DNA of 64,000 nt from Burkholderiaceae bacterium (GTDB lineage Bacteria > Pseudomonadota > Gammaproteobacteria > Burkholderiales > Burkholderiaceae_C): contig JAIESX010000025.1 in NCBI GenBank assembly GCA_019745555.1, positions 1 to 64,000 of the forward strand, given 5' to 3'. Each line of letters begins with the position of its first letter. Within the stretch, counting starts at the first letter, position 1. A program made the position numbers and the translations under genes. The notes beneath the pieces are model-generated. The model ran no database searches and was not told where the DNA came from. It saw only the letters and a program-made list of their open reading frames with translations. Positions 49,202 to 59,500 of the stretch are shown in pieces.

Positions 49202-49923
49202 GCGAAACCAACAAGGACGTGCTGCTGCAGGTCAGCGGCCTCAAGGTGTCCTACGGCGGCATCCAGGCGGTCAAGGGGGTGGACTTCGAGGTCAGGCGTG
49301 GCGAGCTGGTCTGCCTGATCGGCTCCAATGGTGCCGGCAAGACCAGCACCATGAAGGCCGTCACGGGCAGCCTGGCCAGCAGCGGCAGCGTGCACTACCT
49401 GGGCAAGACGCTGCGCGGCCAGGGGCCCTGGGACCTGGTGCGCCAAGGCCTGGCCATGGTGCCCGAAGGCCGCGGCGTCTTCACACGCATGAGCATCCAC
49501 GAGAACCTGCTCATGGGCGCCTTCGTGCGCAACGATGCCGAAGGCATCGCCGCCGACCTGGACCGCGTCTACACCCTGTTCCCGCGCCTCAAGGAACGGC
49601 AGGCCCAGCTGGCCGGCACGCTCTCCGGGGGTGAGCAGCAGATGCTGGCCATGGGTCGCGCCCTCATGAGCCGGCCACAGCTGCTGCTGCTGGATGAGCC
49701 CTCCATGGGCCTGAGCCCCATCATGGTCGACAAGATCTTCGAGGTCGTGCGCGAGGTGCATGGCCAGGGCACCACCGTGCTGCTCGTGGAACAGAACGCC
49801 AGCCGGGCACTCGGCATTGCCGACCGCGGTTACGTCATGGAGTCCGGCCTCATCACGCTCGACGGCCCGGCCGAGCAGCTGCTGCACGACCCGGCCGTAC
49901 GCGCCGCCTACCTGGGCGAATAA
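49198..49923 (+). CDS. livF: branched-chain amino acid ABC transporter ATP-binding protein LivF
   Basis: A 241-residue ABC ATPase: Walker A GSNGAGKTSTMK, GLAMVPEGRGVFTRMSI (a LivF hallmark), signature LSGGEQQMLAMGRAL, Walker B LLLLDEPSMGLSP and H-loop LVEQNASRALG. Last gene of the liv operon; no hairpin terminator is obvious after it. Confidence 0.96.
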   Translation: MSETNKDVLLQVSGLKVSYGGIQAVKGVDFEVRRGELVCLIGSNGAGKTSTMKAVTGSLASSGSVHYLGKTLRGQGPWDLVRQGLAMVPEGRGVFTRMSIHENLLMGAFVRNDAEGIAADLDRVYTLFPRLKERQAQLAGTLSGGEQQMLAMGRALMSRPQLLLLDEPSMGLSPIMVDKIFEVVREVHGQGTTVLLVEQNASRALGIADRGYVMESGLITLDGPAEQLLHDPAVRAAYLGE

Positions 49924-50012
49924 GACCGCAGCTTGCTCGGATTTGTCGCCGTCATACCCATTGCGGTATAGGATGGCACCCGGCCCACATTTTGTTTTGT
50001 ATGGAGCACATC

Positions 50013-50892
<880 letters not shown>

Positions 50893-50904
50893 CGCCAGAC
50901 CCGG

Positions 50905-51873
50905 TCAGTCCACCTTGGCGCCGGAGGCCTTGACCACTTTCTCGTATTTGGCGAGTTCCGCCTTCATGAAACTGCCGAAGGCTTCGGGCGCGGTGGGCAC
51001 GGGCTCGGCCATGAGCGCGGCAAAGCGCGTCTGCGTCTCGGGTGCCTGCAACGCCGCGACAAAAGCATGGTTCAGGCGCGCGAGAACTTCTTTGGGTGTG
51101 CCCGCAGGCGCGACCAGTCCCCACCAGGTGTCCACCGAGAATCCGGGCAGTGCCTCGGCCACGGCGGGAACCTGCGGCAGAGCGGGTGAACGCTTGAGCG
51201 TGGTGACCGCCAGGGCCTTGAGCTTGCCGGCGCGTATATTGGCCGAAGCGGTGGCCAGATTGTCGAAGTTGAAATCCACCTGGCCGCTGAGCAACGCAAG
51301 CTGTGCCGGGTTGCCACCGTTGTAGGGGATGTGCACGGCGTAGATGCCGGCCTGGGTCTTGAACAGCTCGCCGGCCAGATGGCCTGCGCTGCCATTGCCG
51401 CCGCTGCCGTAATTGAGCTTGCCGGGGTTGGCCCTGGCATAGGCGATCAGGTCCTGCAGGCTCTGGATGCCCAGGCGCTGCGCGGTCTCGGCGTTGATCA
51501 CCAGCACATTGGGCACGCGCAGCATCTGGGTGATGGGCGCGAAATCTGCATCGGCCCGGTAGGGCATCTTGCTGTAGAGCCAGGGGTTGACCGCGTGTGT
51601 GGCCGTGGCCGCAATGCCGATGGTCAGGCCATCGGGCGCAGCCTTGGCCACCATATCGGCGCCGATATTGCCGCCCGCACCGGCACGGTTCTCGATGATG
51701 ACGGTGCCCAGACTGTCCTTGACGCGCTCGGCCAGCACGCGTGCCGTGATGTCGATGGGGCCGCCCGGTGCATAGGGCACGACGAGTCGGATGGGCTTGG
51801 TCTGGGCCAGGGCCGACGCACTGGACAGGGCCATTGCGGCCAGGGCCAGGAGGGGGAAAAGGCGGCGTTTCAT
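50905..51873 (-). CDS. tripartite tricarboxylate transporter receptor, Bug family
   Basis: A 322-residue periplasmic binding protein of the Bug type: signal peptide (1-23, ending ALA), then KPIRLVVPYAPGGPIDITAR, ENRAGAGGNIGADMVAKAAPDG and YGSGGNGSAGHLAGELF, the pattern of the family's ligand pocket. Bug proteins work with TctA/TctB, absent here, so it is an orphan, as most Bug proteins in Burkholderiales are. Ligand unknown (carboxylates in general). Confidence 0.93.
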   Translation of the reverse strand: MKRRLFPLLALAAMALSSASALAQTKPIRLVVPYAPGGPIDITARVLAERVKDSLGTVIIENRAGAGGNIGADMVAKAAPDGLTIGIAATATHAVNPWLYSKMPYRADADFAPITQMLRVPNVLVINAETAQRLGIQSLQDLIAYARANPGKLNYGSGGNGSAGHLAGELFKTQAGIYAVHIPYNGGNPAQLALLSGQVDFNFDNLATASANIRAGKLKALAVTTLKRSPALPQVPAVAEALPGFSVDTWWGLVAPAGTPKEVLARLNHAFVAALQAPETQTRFAALMAEPVPTAPEAFGSFMKAELAKYEKVVKASGAKVD

Positions 51874-51965
51874 GATGCCGCCATTGTGCAGGTTTTGCGG
51901 CGCGGCAAGCAGAGCGCTACGCGCCATCAACATGATTTGTGGCTACGGCACGGCGCTGACGCGCC

Positions 51966-52098
51966 TTAACTTGGCTACGCCAAGTTAGCCTGCGCCGTTC
52001 ACGTGGGGCTTGTGGTTCCGACCCGCTGCTAAAGCAGCTTAACTTTGCTGCGCAAAGTTAGTCTTCACCGCAAGCTCGGCGCTTAAGCGCCGAGCTTG
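51966..52098. repeat. cluster of short extragenic palindromes (REP-like)
   Basis: Four inverted repeats follow each other: TAACTTGGC / GCCAAGTTA (51967-51987), GCTGCT / AGCAGC (52025-52038), TAACTTTGC / GCAAAGTTA (52040-52060) and a perfect 28-bp palindrome (52071-52098) that contains the stop codon of the minus-strand oxidoreductase gene. The two TAACTT hairpins are related copies. No T-run follows, so they are not typical terminators. Confidence 0.8.
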
Positions 52099-53144
52099 TC
52101 CGCCTCGCTGGTGAAGGAGTCGGCGTAGAACTCTTCGTCGGGCAGGCCGGCCTGGGCGTAGTCACGGCGGGCGGACTCGATCACGATGGGTGCGCCGCAG
52201 GCATAGACCTGGTAGCCCGAGAGATCCGGATGGTCCTCGAGCACGGCCTGGTGCACGAAGCCCGTGCGGCCGGTCCAGCCGTCCTCGGGCAGAGCATTCG
52301 AGATCACCGGCACGTATTTCAGGTTGGGCATCTCGGCCAGCTTCTGCAACACCCAGTCGTTCAGGTACATGTCCTCGGGGCGGCGGCCGCCCCAGTACAG
52401 CGTGGCCGGTCGGGTGATGCCTTTGTGCTGCATCTGCTCGATCAGCGCCTTGATGGGCGCAAAGCCGGTGCCGGAAGCCAGCAGCACCATGGGCTTGTCG
52501 CTGTCCTCGCGCAGGAAGAAGCTGCCGTAGGGGCCCTCGATGCGCAGGATCTCCTTCTCCTTCATGGCGTTGAACACGTGGTCGGTGAACTTGCCGCCGG
52601 GCATGTGGCGGATGTGCAGCTCCATGGTCGCGCCCACCGGCGGATTGGCCGTGGGATTGCCCGCGCGCGTGTGCGGCGCATTGGCCATGGAATAGCTGCG
52701 GCGCGCGCCGTCGCGCAGCAGGAATTCGACGTACTGGCCGGCATGGAACTGGAAGTTGTCGTTGGCCGGCAGTTGCAAGACGAGGCGCATCACGTCGTGC
52801 GACAGGCGCGTCATCTCGTTCACGCGCACCGGCATCTTCTTGATCGGGAAGGCCCCGGCCTCGGTCACCTGGCGCGATTCGAGCACGACATCGCTCTGCG
52901 GCACGCCGCAGCAGGTCAGCACAAAGCCCGCGGCTTCTTCGGCGGCGCTCAGGGCCTTCTCCTGGTGCGGGCCGTGCACCACGGTGCCCGTGATCTTCTT
53001 GCACTTGCAGGAACCACAGGCCCCGTCCTTGCAACCATAGGGCAGGCCGATACCGGCACGGATACCGGCGGCCAGCATGGCCTCACCGGGCAAGACCTCG
53101 AAACTGCGGCCGCTGGGCTGCACGGTGACCTGGTGGGAAGACAT
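52083..53144 (-). CDS. 2Fe-2S flavoprotein reductase (CDP-6-deoxy-delta-3,4-glucoseen reductase-like)
   Basis: A 353-residue electron-transfer reductase. Residues 1-90 are a plant-type ferredoxin domain with cluster Cys in GCKDGACGSCKCK and LTCCGVPQSD; 100-200 an FAD domain with RRSYSMANAPH; 200-340 an NAD(P)H domain with LLASGTGFAPIKALIEQM. The order resembles AscD/E3-like reductases and ring-hydroxylating dioxygenase reductases; the partner is unknown. The ATG at 53144 was chosen; the open frame beyond it belongs to the divergent gene. Its TAA lies inside a 28-bp palindrome. Confidence 0.92.
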   Translation of the reverse strand: MSSHQVTVQPSGRSFEVLPGEAMLAAGIRAGIGLPYGCKDGACGSCKCKKITGTVVHGPHQEKALSAAEEAAGFVLTCCGVPQSDVVLESRQVTEAGAFPIKKMPVRVNEMTRLSHDVMRLVLQLPANDNFQFHAGQYVEFLLRDGARRSYSMANAPHTRAGNPTANPPVGATMELHIRHMPGGKFTDHVFNAMKEKEILRIEGPYGSFFLREDSDKPMVLLASGTGFAPIKALIEQMQHKGITRPATLYWGGRRPEDMYLNDWVLQKLAEMPNLKYVPVISNALPEDGWTGRTGFVHQAVLEDHPDLSGYQVYACGAPIVIESARRDYAQAGLPDEEFYADSFTSEADKLGA

Positions 53145-53225
53145 CTTTTCGTTATCCTTGCGCGATCTTTTGAAACAGAAGACGCAATTTTGCCAGCCCT
53201 GAATACCCCCCTCGGCGCCCTGCCC

Positions 53226-54107
53226 ATGCGCTTTCGGCGCAGCCGCCTGCTCATCGTGGGCTGCGGTGACGTGGGCCTGCGCGCCGCTGCCGCCGTGCCC
53301 CGGCGCGTGCGCGTGCTGGCGCTCACCTCCAGCCCCGAGCGCCGGGCCGAGTTGCGTGCGCGCGGCATCACGCCCCTGGCCGGCAATCTGGACCAGGCCG
53401 CCACCCTGCAGCGCCTGGCAGGCCTGGCCGATCGCGTGCTGCACCTGGCGCCGCCGCCTGGTGAGGGCACAGGTGATCCACGCACCCGAGCCCTGCTGCA
53501 GGCCCTGCGCCGGCGCACGCCGCCCCTGGCCCTGGTCTATGGCTCGACCAGCGGGGTCTACGGCGATTGCGGCGGTGCCTGGATCGACGAAACAGCCCCG
53601 CTGCGAGCCGGCACCGCGCGCGCCCAGCGGCGCGTGGCCGCCGAGAACGAAGTACGCTTTTTCGGCCGCAGCGCCGGCGTGCGCAGCAGCATCCTGCGCA
53701 TCCCCGGCATCTACGCGCCGGACCGTGCCGGGGGCACGCCGCGCGAGCGACTGCTGCGCGGCACCCCCGTGCTGCGCCCCGAAGACGACGTCTACACCAA
53801 CCACATCCATGCCCATGATCTGGCGCGCGCCTGCCTGGCCGCGCTCTGGCGTGGCGCGCCCCAGCGGGCCTACCACGCGAGCGACGACACGCAGCTCAAG
53901 ATGGGGGACTACTTCGACCTGGCGGCCGGGCTCTATGGCCTGCCCCGGCCTGCGCGCCTGAGCCGCGCCGAAGCGGTGCGGCAGCTGCCGGCCATGCTGC
54001 TGAGCTTCATGAGCGAATCACGCCGGCTGGCAAACAGCCGGCTCAAGCGTGAATTGCGTCTCGGATTGCGCTACCCGACGGTGGCCCTCGGCTTGCGAGC
54101 CCCCTGA
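53226..54107 (+). CDS. NAD-dependent epimerase/SDR protein, YeeZ-like
   Basis: A 293-residue Rossmann protein: RLLIVGCGDVGLRAA at the N-terminus, ADRVLHLAPPPGEG, LVYGSTSGVYGD (SDR active-site region), LRIPGIYAPDR, YTNHIHAHDLARACLAAL. The extended SDR layout resembles E. coli YeeZ, whose function is unknown. No good ribosome site precedes the ATG at 53226, and a TTG upstream might be used. It ends 22 bases before the pilin genes. Confidence 0.85.
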   Translation: MRFRRSRLLIVGCGDVGLRAAAAVPRRVRVLALTSSPERRAELRARGITPLAGNLDQAATLQRLAGLADRVLHLAPPPGEGTGDPRTRALLQALRRRTPPLALVYGSTSGVYGDCGGAWIDETAPLRAGTARAQRRVAAENEVRFFGRSAGVRSSILRIPGIYAPDRAGGTPRERLLRGTPVLRPEDDVYTNHIHAHDLARACLAALWRGAPQRAYHASDDTQLKMGDYFDLAAGLYGLPRPARLSRAEAVRQLPAMLLSFMSESRRLANSRLKRELRLGLRYPTVALGLRAP

Positions 54108-54129
54108 AATCGCCGGGATAATCACCGGC

Positions 54130-54627
54130 ATGTTTCCCCCCCGGATTCTCCCGGCGGCCCCTCGCGGCGCGCGCGGCTTCACCCTGATCGAGCTGATCAT
54201 GGTGATCCTCATCCTGGGCATTCTGGCGGTCTTCGTGCTGCCGCGCGCCGACCTGACCCGAGGCTTCCAGGAGGTGGGATTCCAGGATGCCGTGCGCGCG
54301 ACGCTGGAGTACGCACGCAAGAGCGCGATCGCCGAACGACGCAATGTGCGCGTCACGCTGGCGGGCAACAACCTGACATTGACCATCGACAACGTCGGCC
54401 CCGAGGATCCGGGCGCTGGCAGCTTCCCGCGCCAGCTCGCCCTGCCCACGCCCGACCGCCACTGCGGCGGCGCGGCCCACCAGCTCTGCGCCCCACCCGG
54501 CATCACGCTGGGCGGCCCGGCCACACTGGACTTCAGCCCCCTGGGGCGAGCCAGCGCCGCGGCCACCTACACCATGACGGACCAGCCCGATATCAACGTG
54601 GTGGCGGAGACCGGCCATGTGCGCTGA
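54130..54627 (+). CDS. mshC: type IV prepilin MshC-like (FimT/GspH family)
   Basis: A 165-residue prepilin. The leader MFPPRILPAAPRGARG is cleaved before Phe in RGFTLIELIMVILILGIL, with Glu at +5, giving the class III prepilin pattern; the rest is a FimT/GspH-like C-terminal domain. It is first of five genes in the order of MSHA mshC-D-O-P-Q, so I name it by position and shape. It overlaps the next gene by 11 bases. Confidence 0.82.
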   Translation: MFPPRILPAAPRGARGFTLIELIMVILILGILAVFVLPRADLTRGFQEVGFQDAVRATLEYARKSAIAERRNVRVTLAGNNLTLTIDNVGPEDPGAGSFPRQLALPTPDRHCGGAAHQLCAPPGITLGGPATLDFSPLGRASAAATYTMTDQPDINVVAETGHVR

Positions 54628-55162
54628 AGTCCGTCGCCTGCCGCACCACGCCCAGCGCGGCCTGACCTTTGTCGAGCTGATCTTCTTCATCGTCGTCGTC
54701 ACGGTGGGGCTGGCCGGCATCCTGACCGTGCTCGACGTCAGCACCAGCCGCAGCGCCGACCCCATGGTGCGCAAGCAGATGCTCGTGATCGCCGAAGGAG
54801 TAATGGAAGAGGTGCGGCTGCAGTCCTTCGGCTGGTGCGACCCGGACGACGCCAACGCCACCACCGCCACCACCGCCGCTGGCTGCGCAGGTGGCACGCC
54901 GGCCGAGATCCGCGGCGACGGGCTCAATCCCTGGGACCAGGTCACGGACTACAACGGCGCGGCGATCAACACCAGCCTGGCCGGCACGGCCTTCCCGGCC
55001 GGCTACAGCGCCGCCGTGCAGGTCCTGGCCGGCGATGACCTCGGAGGCATCGCCGGGGGCGAGGCCCTGCGCATCCGAGTCACGGTGAACTACCCCCCGC
55101 TGAACGAGACCCTGGTGCTCGAAGGCTACCGCACGCGCTACGCGCCCAACGCCCTGCCATGA
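54617..55162 (+). CDS. mshD: type IV prepilin MshD-like
   Basis: A 181-residue prepilin: QRGLTFVELIFFIVVVTVG has Gly at -1, Glu at +5 and a hydrophobic helix with GLAGILTVLD, as in MshD. The short ASRSADPM.RKQML region and Cys residues near 93 and 110 follow. Overlaps mshC-like start and mshO-like start (4 bases), so the locus is translationally coupled. Confidence 0.82.
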   Translation: MCAEVRRLPHHAQRGLTFVELIFFIVVVTVGLAGILTVLDVSTSRSADPMVRKQMLVIAEGVMEEVRLQSFGWCDPDDANATTATTAAGCAGGTPAEIRGDGLNPWDQVTDYNGAAINTSLAGTAFPAGYSAAVQVLAGDDLGGIAGGEALRIRVTVNYPPLNETLVLEGYRTRYAPNALP

Positions 55163-56043
55163 AGACTGCGCGCCTCCACGCCTTACCGCACCGCATGGCC
55201 GGCTTCACGCTGGCGGAGTCGGTGATCGTCATCCTGATCACGGGCATCCTGGCTGCTGTAGTGGCCATCTTCATCCGCGCGCCGGTGCAGGGCTATTTCG
55301 ACACGGTGCGCCGCGCCGAGCTCACCGACCAGGCCGACCTGGCCCTGCGCCGCATCACGCGTGACGTACGCCTGGCCCTGCCCAACAGCGTGCGGCTCAG
55401 CACGGCAGGCGGCGTCCATTACATCGAGTTCATCATGACGCGCTCGGGCGGACGCTACCGCGACGTCAGCGACGGCTCGACCGGCGGCGATTTCCTGAGC
55501 TTCACCAATGCCGCCGACCTGAGCTTCGACGTGCATGGCCCGCTGCCGGCCATGACGCCGGGCCTGGACTTCTTCGTCGTCTTCAACCTTGGTCCGGGCA
55601 ACGCCCCGGCCAATGCCTATGCCAACGGCGACGCCTGCGCCAACTGCAACCGTGCCCGCGTCACCGGCGTCGCGGGCAACACCGTCACGCTGGCCACCAA
55701 CCCCTTCGCCAGCCAGGCCCCACCCCTGTCCTCGCCCAACGGCCGCTTCCAGGTCGTGCCCGGCGATGTGCGCGCCGTTACCTACAGCTGCCCCGTGGCC
55801 GGCGCGGCTGCCGGCAACCTGACGCGCCACTGGAACTACGGCTTCTTCGCCGCCCAGCCCACGCCGCCCGGCGGCAGCCAGGCCCTGCTCGCCACGGGCG
55901 CCAACTGCGCCGTGAGCTACGCACCGGCCGTCGGCGGGCGCCATGGCCTGCTGGAGATCCGGCTCAGCCTGAGTGCGGGGGCCGGGGCCACCGTGGAGAC
56001 CGTGGTGCTGCAACAGCAGATCCGGGTGGACAACGCACCATGA
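55159..56043 (+). CDS. mshO: type IV prepilin MshO-like
   Basis: A 294-residue prepilin: RMAGFTLAESVIVILITGIL has Gly at -1 and Glu at +5. The following IFIRAPVQGYFDTVRRAELTD and ALRRITRDVRLALPNSVRLS are typical of MshO/PulJ-type minor pilins. Four Cys lie in the C-terminal half (NCNRARVTG, YSCPVAG), perhaps disulfides. Overlaps both neighbours by 4 bases. Confidence 0.84.
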   Translation: MKTARLHALPHRMAGFTLAESVIVILITGILAAVVAIFIRAPVQGYFDTVRRAELTDQADLALRRITRDVRLALPNSVRLSTAGGVHYIEFIMTRSGGRYRDVSDGSTGGDFLSFTNAADLSFDVHGPLPAMTPGLDFFVVFNLGPGNAPANAYANGDACANCNRARVTGVAGNTVTLATNPFASQAPPLSSPNGRFQVVPGDVRAVTYSCPVAGAAAGNLTRHWNYGFFAAQPTPPGGSQALLATGANCAVSYAPAVGGRHGLLEIRLSLSAGAGATVETVVLQQQIRVDNAP

Positions 56044-56486
56044 CAACCGCCCACGCCCTGCAACAGCGCCTGCAACGCGGCTTCACCGCGATCTCGGCCA
56101 TCGTCATCCTGGTCGTGCTCGTGGCCCTGGGTGCCTTCATCGTTTCCGTGTCCACGAGCCAGCAAACAGGTTCGGCCCAGGATGTGCTGGGTGTACGCGC
56201 CTACGAGGCCGCACGCTCGGGCATCGAATGGGGCCTGTACCAGCAGCTGCGTAACGGGAGCTGTGTCGGAGCCGCCAGCTTCGTGCCACCCGCGCCCACC
56301 CTGGCCGGCTATACCGTCACCGTAAGCTGCGCCGCCACGCCCGGCACCAGTGGCGGACCCGTCACCTACACCGTGGTCTCCACGGCCTGCAACCAGCCGG
56401 CAGGCGCAGCACCCGGCACCTGCCCTAATCCGGCCCCGGGTCAACGCTATGTCGAGCGGCGTCTGGACGTGAGCTTCAATCAGTGA
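56040..56486 (+). CDS. mshP: MshP-like pilus assembly protein
   Basis: A 148-residue protein: LQRGFTAISAIVILVVLVAL has Gly at -1 but Ser at +5 rather than Glu, then GAFIVSVSTSQQTGSAQDV and YEAARSGIEWGLYQQL, the MshP/PilX-like motif. Four Cys are spread over the C-terminal part. Without Glu5 it may act at the pilus tip or as an assembly factor. Overlaps mshO-like gene by 4 bases. Confidence 0.82.
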   Translation: MTTAHALQQRLQRGFTAISAIVILVVLVALGAFIVSVSTSQQTGSAQDVLGVRAYEAARSGIEWGLYQQLRNGSCVGAASFVPPAPTLAGYTVTVSCAATPGTSGGPVTYTVVSTACNQPAGAAPGTCPNPAPGQRYVERRLDVSFNQ

Positions 56487-56505
56487 TGACCAACCGGAGA
56501 CCATC

Positions 56506-59500
56506 TTGAAACGCCTGTCCCGACTGATCCCGCTCACGCTGGCGCTCCTGTGCGTTCCGGTTGCGAGCGCATGGGCACAGACCGCCACGGTCACGGCGAC
56601 GCCGGGCACCTGCGTCAACGCTAACAACCCCAGCGGGACCGTGAACTGGGGGACGCCGGGCAATGCCCAGGCGCAGGACGGCACCTCTACCACAGCGGGC
56701 CTGTCCAATAACCAGATCACGAACTATCTTCAGTGCTCCGATTACGGCTTCACGGTTCCAGCAGGAGCGACCATCAACGGCATCACCGTCACCGTACGTC
56801 GCAGCACCAACAACACCGGCGGCAACCCGCGTGATTTTTCTGTCCAGCTGCTCAAGTCCGGTACCCTGCAGACCACCAACAAGGCCAGCGCCAGCACCTA
56901 CCCCACCACCCTCACCAACGTGAGCTATGGCGCCACGAACGACCTCTGGGGTAATACCTGGACGCCTGCCGACATCAACGACAGCGGTTTCGGCGTGTCA
57001 TTTGCCACCCGGCGGGATGGCGGCGGCGGTACCCGTACGATCAGTGTCGACATCATCAGCGTCGATGTGACCTACAGTGACAACATCCCTCCGACCGTGT
57101 CGTCCATCGCCCGGGCAGACGCCAGCCCCACCAACGGCGCCGCCACCGTGTCATGGACGATCACCTTCAGCGAAGCCGTGACGGGCGTCAACGCGGCCGA
57201 TTTCGTCCTGGTACAGGCGGGCGGGGTCAGCGGTGCCAGCATCACCTCCGTCAGCGGCGGTGGCGCGAGCTGGACGGTCACGGCCAACACTGGCAGCGGA
57301 ACCGGTACCCTGGGGCTGAACCTGGTCGATGACGACTCGATCCGTGACCTGGCCAGCAACCGCCTGGGAGGGACGGGCAACGGCAACGGCAATTTCACGG
57401 GCGCGGTCTACACCGTGACCGCCGTGCCCTGCAACCCACCCGCCAACATCCCGGTCGGCATCACCGTGGCCTGCGTCTGCGACAACTTCAACCGCACCAC
57501 GCTCAACCCGTCGACCATCTTCGGTCAGGACTGGATCACCTCCATCAGCGACAGCACGGGCATCCTGCCCAGCATCATCAACGCCAACTATCTGCGCCTG
57601 ACCAACAACACCGGCAACAACGCCAAGGCCGCCACCGTGCCCTCGGCCTTCCCAGCCGCCGGCAACTACATCTCGGTCGAGTTCAACCACTACGCCTACA
57701 ACGGCACGGGGGCCGACGGCATCGCCGTGACCCTATCGGACTACAACGTACCGGCTGTGCCCGGTGCCTACGGCGGCTCGCTGGGCTATGCCCAGCAGAC
57801 GGCAATCAACGGCTTTGCCGGTGGCTGGATCGGTGTGGCGCTGGATGAATACGGCAATTACCAGAACCCGACCGAGGGACGTCTGGGCGGCCCGGGCTTT
57901 CGCGTGGAATCCGTTGGCATCCGCGGCTCGGGCAGCGGTACCACGGGCTACCGCTGGCTGCAAGGCACGGCCGCCAACCTGAGCCCCCCCATTGACGTGG
58001 CCGGCACCACACGCGGCCCCGGCCACCGCTACCAGATCGTGGTGGATGCGCGCAATGCGGGCGCGCCCACACCCCAGACCTTCGTGACCGTGAACCGCGA
58101 CACTTCGGGCACGGGCAGCAACTACACCGCCCTCATCCCCTCCTTCGACGCCTTCGCGCGCGCCGTCACCCTGGGCTTCACCCAGGCACCGGTGCCGGCC
58201 AACTGGCAGATCTCCTTCACGGGCTCGACCGGTGGGTCCACCAATATCCACGAGATCGGCGCGCTGCGCATCTGCGCACAGACCATCGTGCCACCCAGTG
58301 GCGGCGTGGCCTCGGGCTTTGCCGTGATCGACGAGGCCTACGGCACACCGCCCATCGCCGTGCAGAACTACCTGACGGGTCGCATCTACACCAAGGTCGC
58401 GGGTACGCCCTTCAAGCTCAACGTCGCGGCCATCAACAACAACCAGGTCCAGACCGGCTATGTGCTGGCGGGCAGCCGCAACGTGGACGTCAAGCTCGTC
58501 GACAACAGCGACGGCGTCTGCGTGCTCAACAGCAGCCAGGCCAACTACTGCAGCGCGACCTGCCGGGCCAAGCCAGCCGTCAGCGGCGGCAGCCAGACGC
58601 TGAGCTTCGTGCCCTCCAATGCGGGCCAGCGCCAGAGCACGGATTTCACCATTCCAGGCGCCTGGAGCAACCTCGTGGCCATCGTCAGTGACGGCACCAC
58701 CACGGCCTGCTCCACCGACGCCTTCGCGGTGCGCCCGCCGCGCTTCGACACTCTCAGCAGCACGGCCAGCAATGCGGCATCCACGGGACTGCCCACATTC
58801 CGCGCCGGCACCGACACCTTCGGCATGACCGTCGGCACAGCCACCACAGGCTATGCCGGTGCAGCCGCCGTGCCCACCATCAACCCGGCCGGCGTGGCGG
58901 CCAATGCCGCGGGCTGGACCGTGGGCAGCATCGCTCCGGGCAGCTTCCCTGCAGCGGTCGCATCGAGCTCCACCGGCAGCACCTTCACCTACAGCGAGGT
59001 AGGCCAGTTCCGACTCCTGGGCTACGACCCGGCCGTGAACACCAGCAGTGCGCGCGGTATCCATGACAGCACATGGACCGCAGTGGATCAGAGCACACAG
59101 GACTGCATTGCCGGCAGCTACGCCAACACCCGGGACACCAGCGGCACTTTCGCCAGCAATACCAACTATGGCAAGTACGGCTGCCTCTTCGGACTCGGTG
59201 CCGACAGCGCCCTGTTCGGTCGTTTCATCCCGGACCGCTTCGTCCTGACCTCGGGCAGTGTCATGCCGGCCTGCAACGACATCAACCCGGCCACGCGTGA
59301 TTTCACCTACATGGGCCAGGCCCGGCTGGGCATGGCCTACCGGCTGGAGGCGCGCAACGGTGCCAACGGCATCACGCAGAACTACGACGCCACACGCGCG
59401 GCGGTGGTCGCCCCCACCGTGGTCGCCGAGGACCAGGGCGCTGCCAACCAGAGCTGCAACCTCGCCGCCCGCCTCACAGGCCTGCCCACCGCAACCTGGA

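Noticed and set aside
53145-53876. Long N-terminal extension of the iron-sulfur reductase frame
   Set aside because: The extension lies over the divergent YeeZ-like gene; the ferredoxin domain begins right after the internal ATG at 53144.
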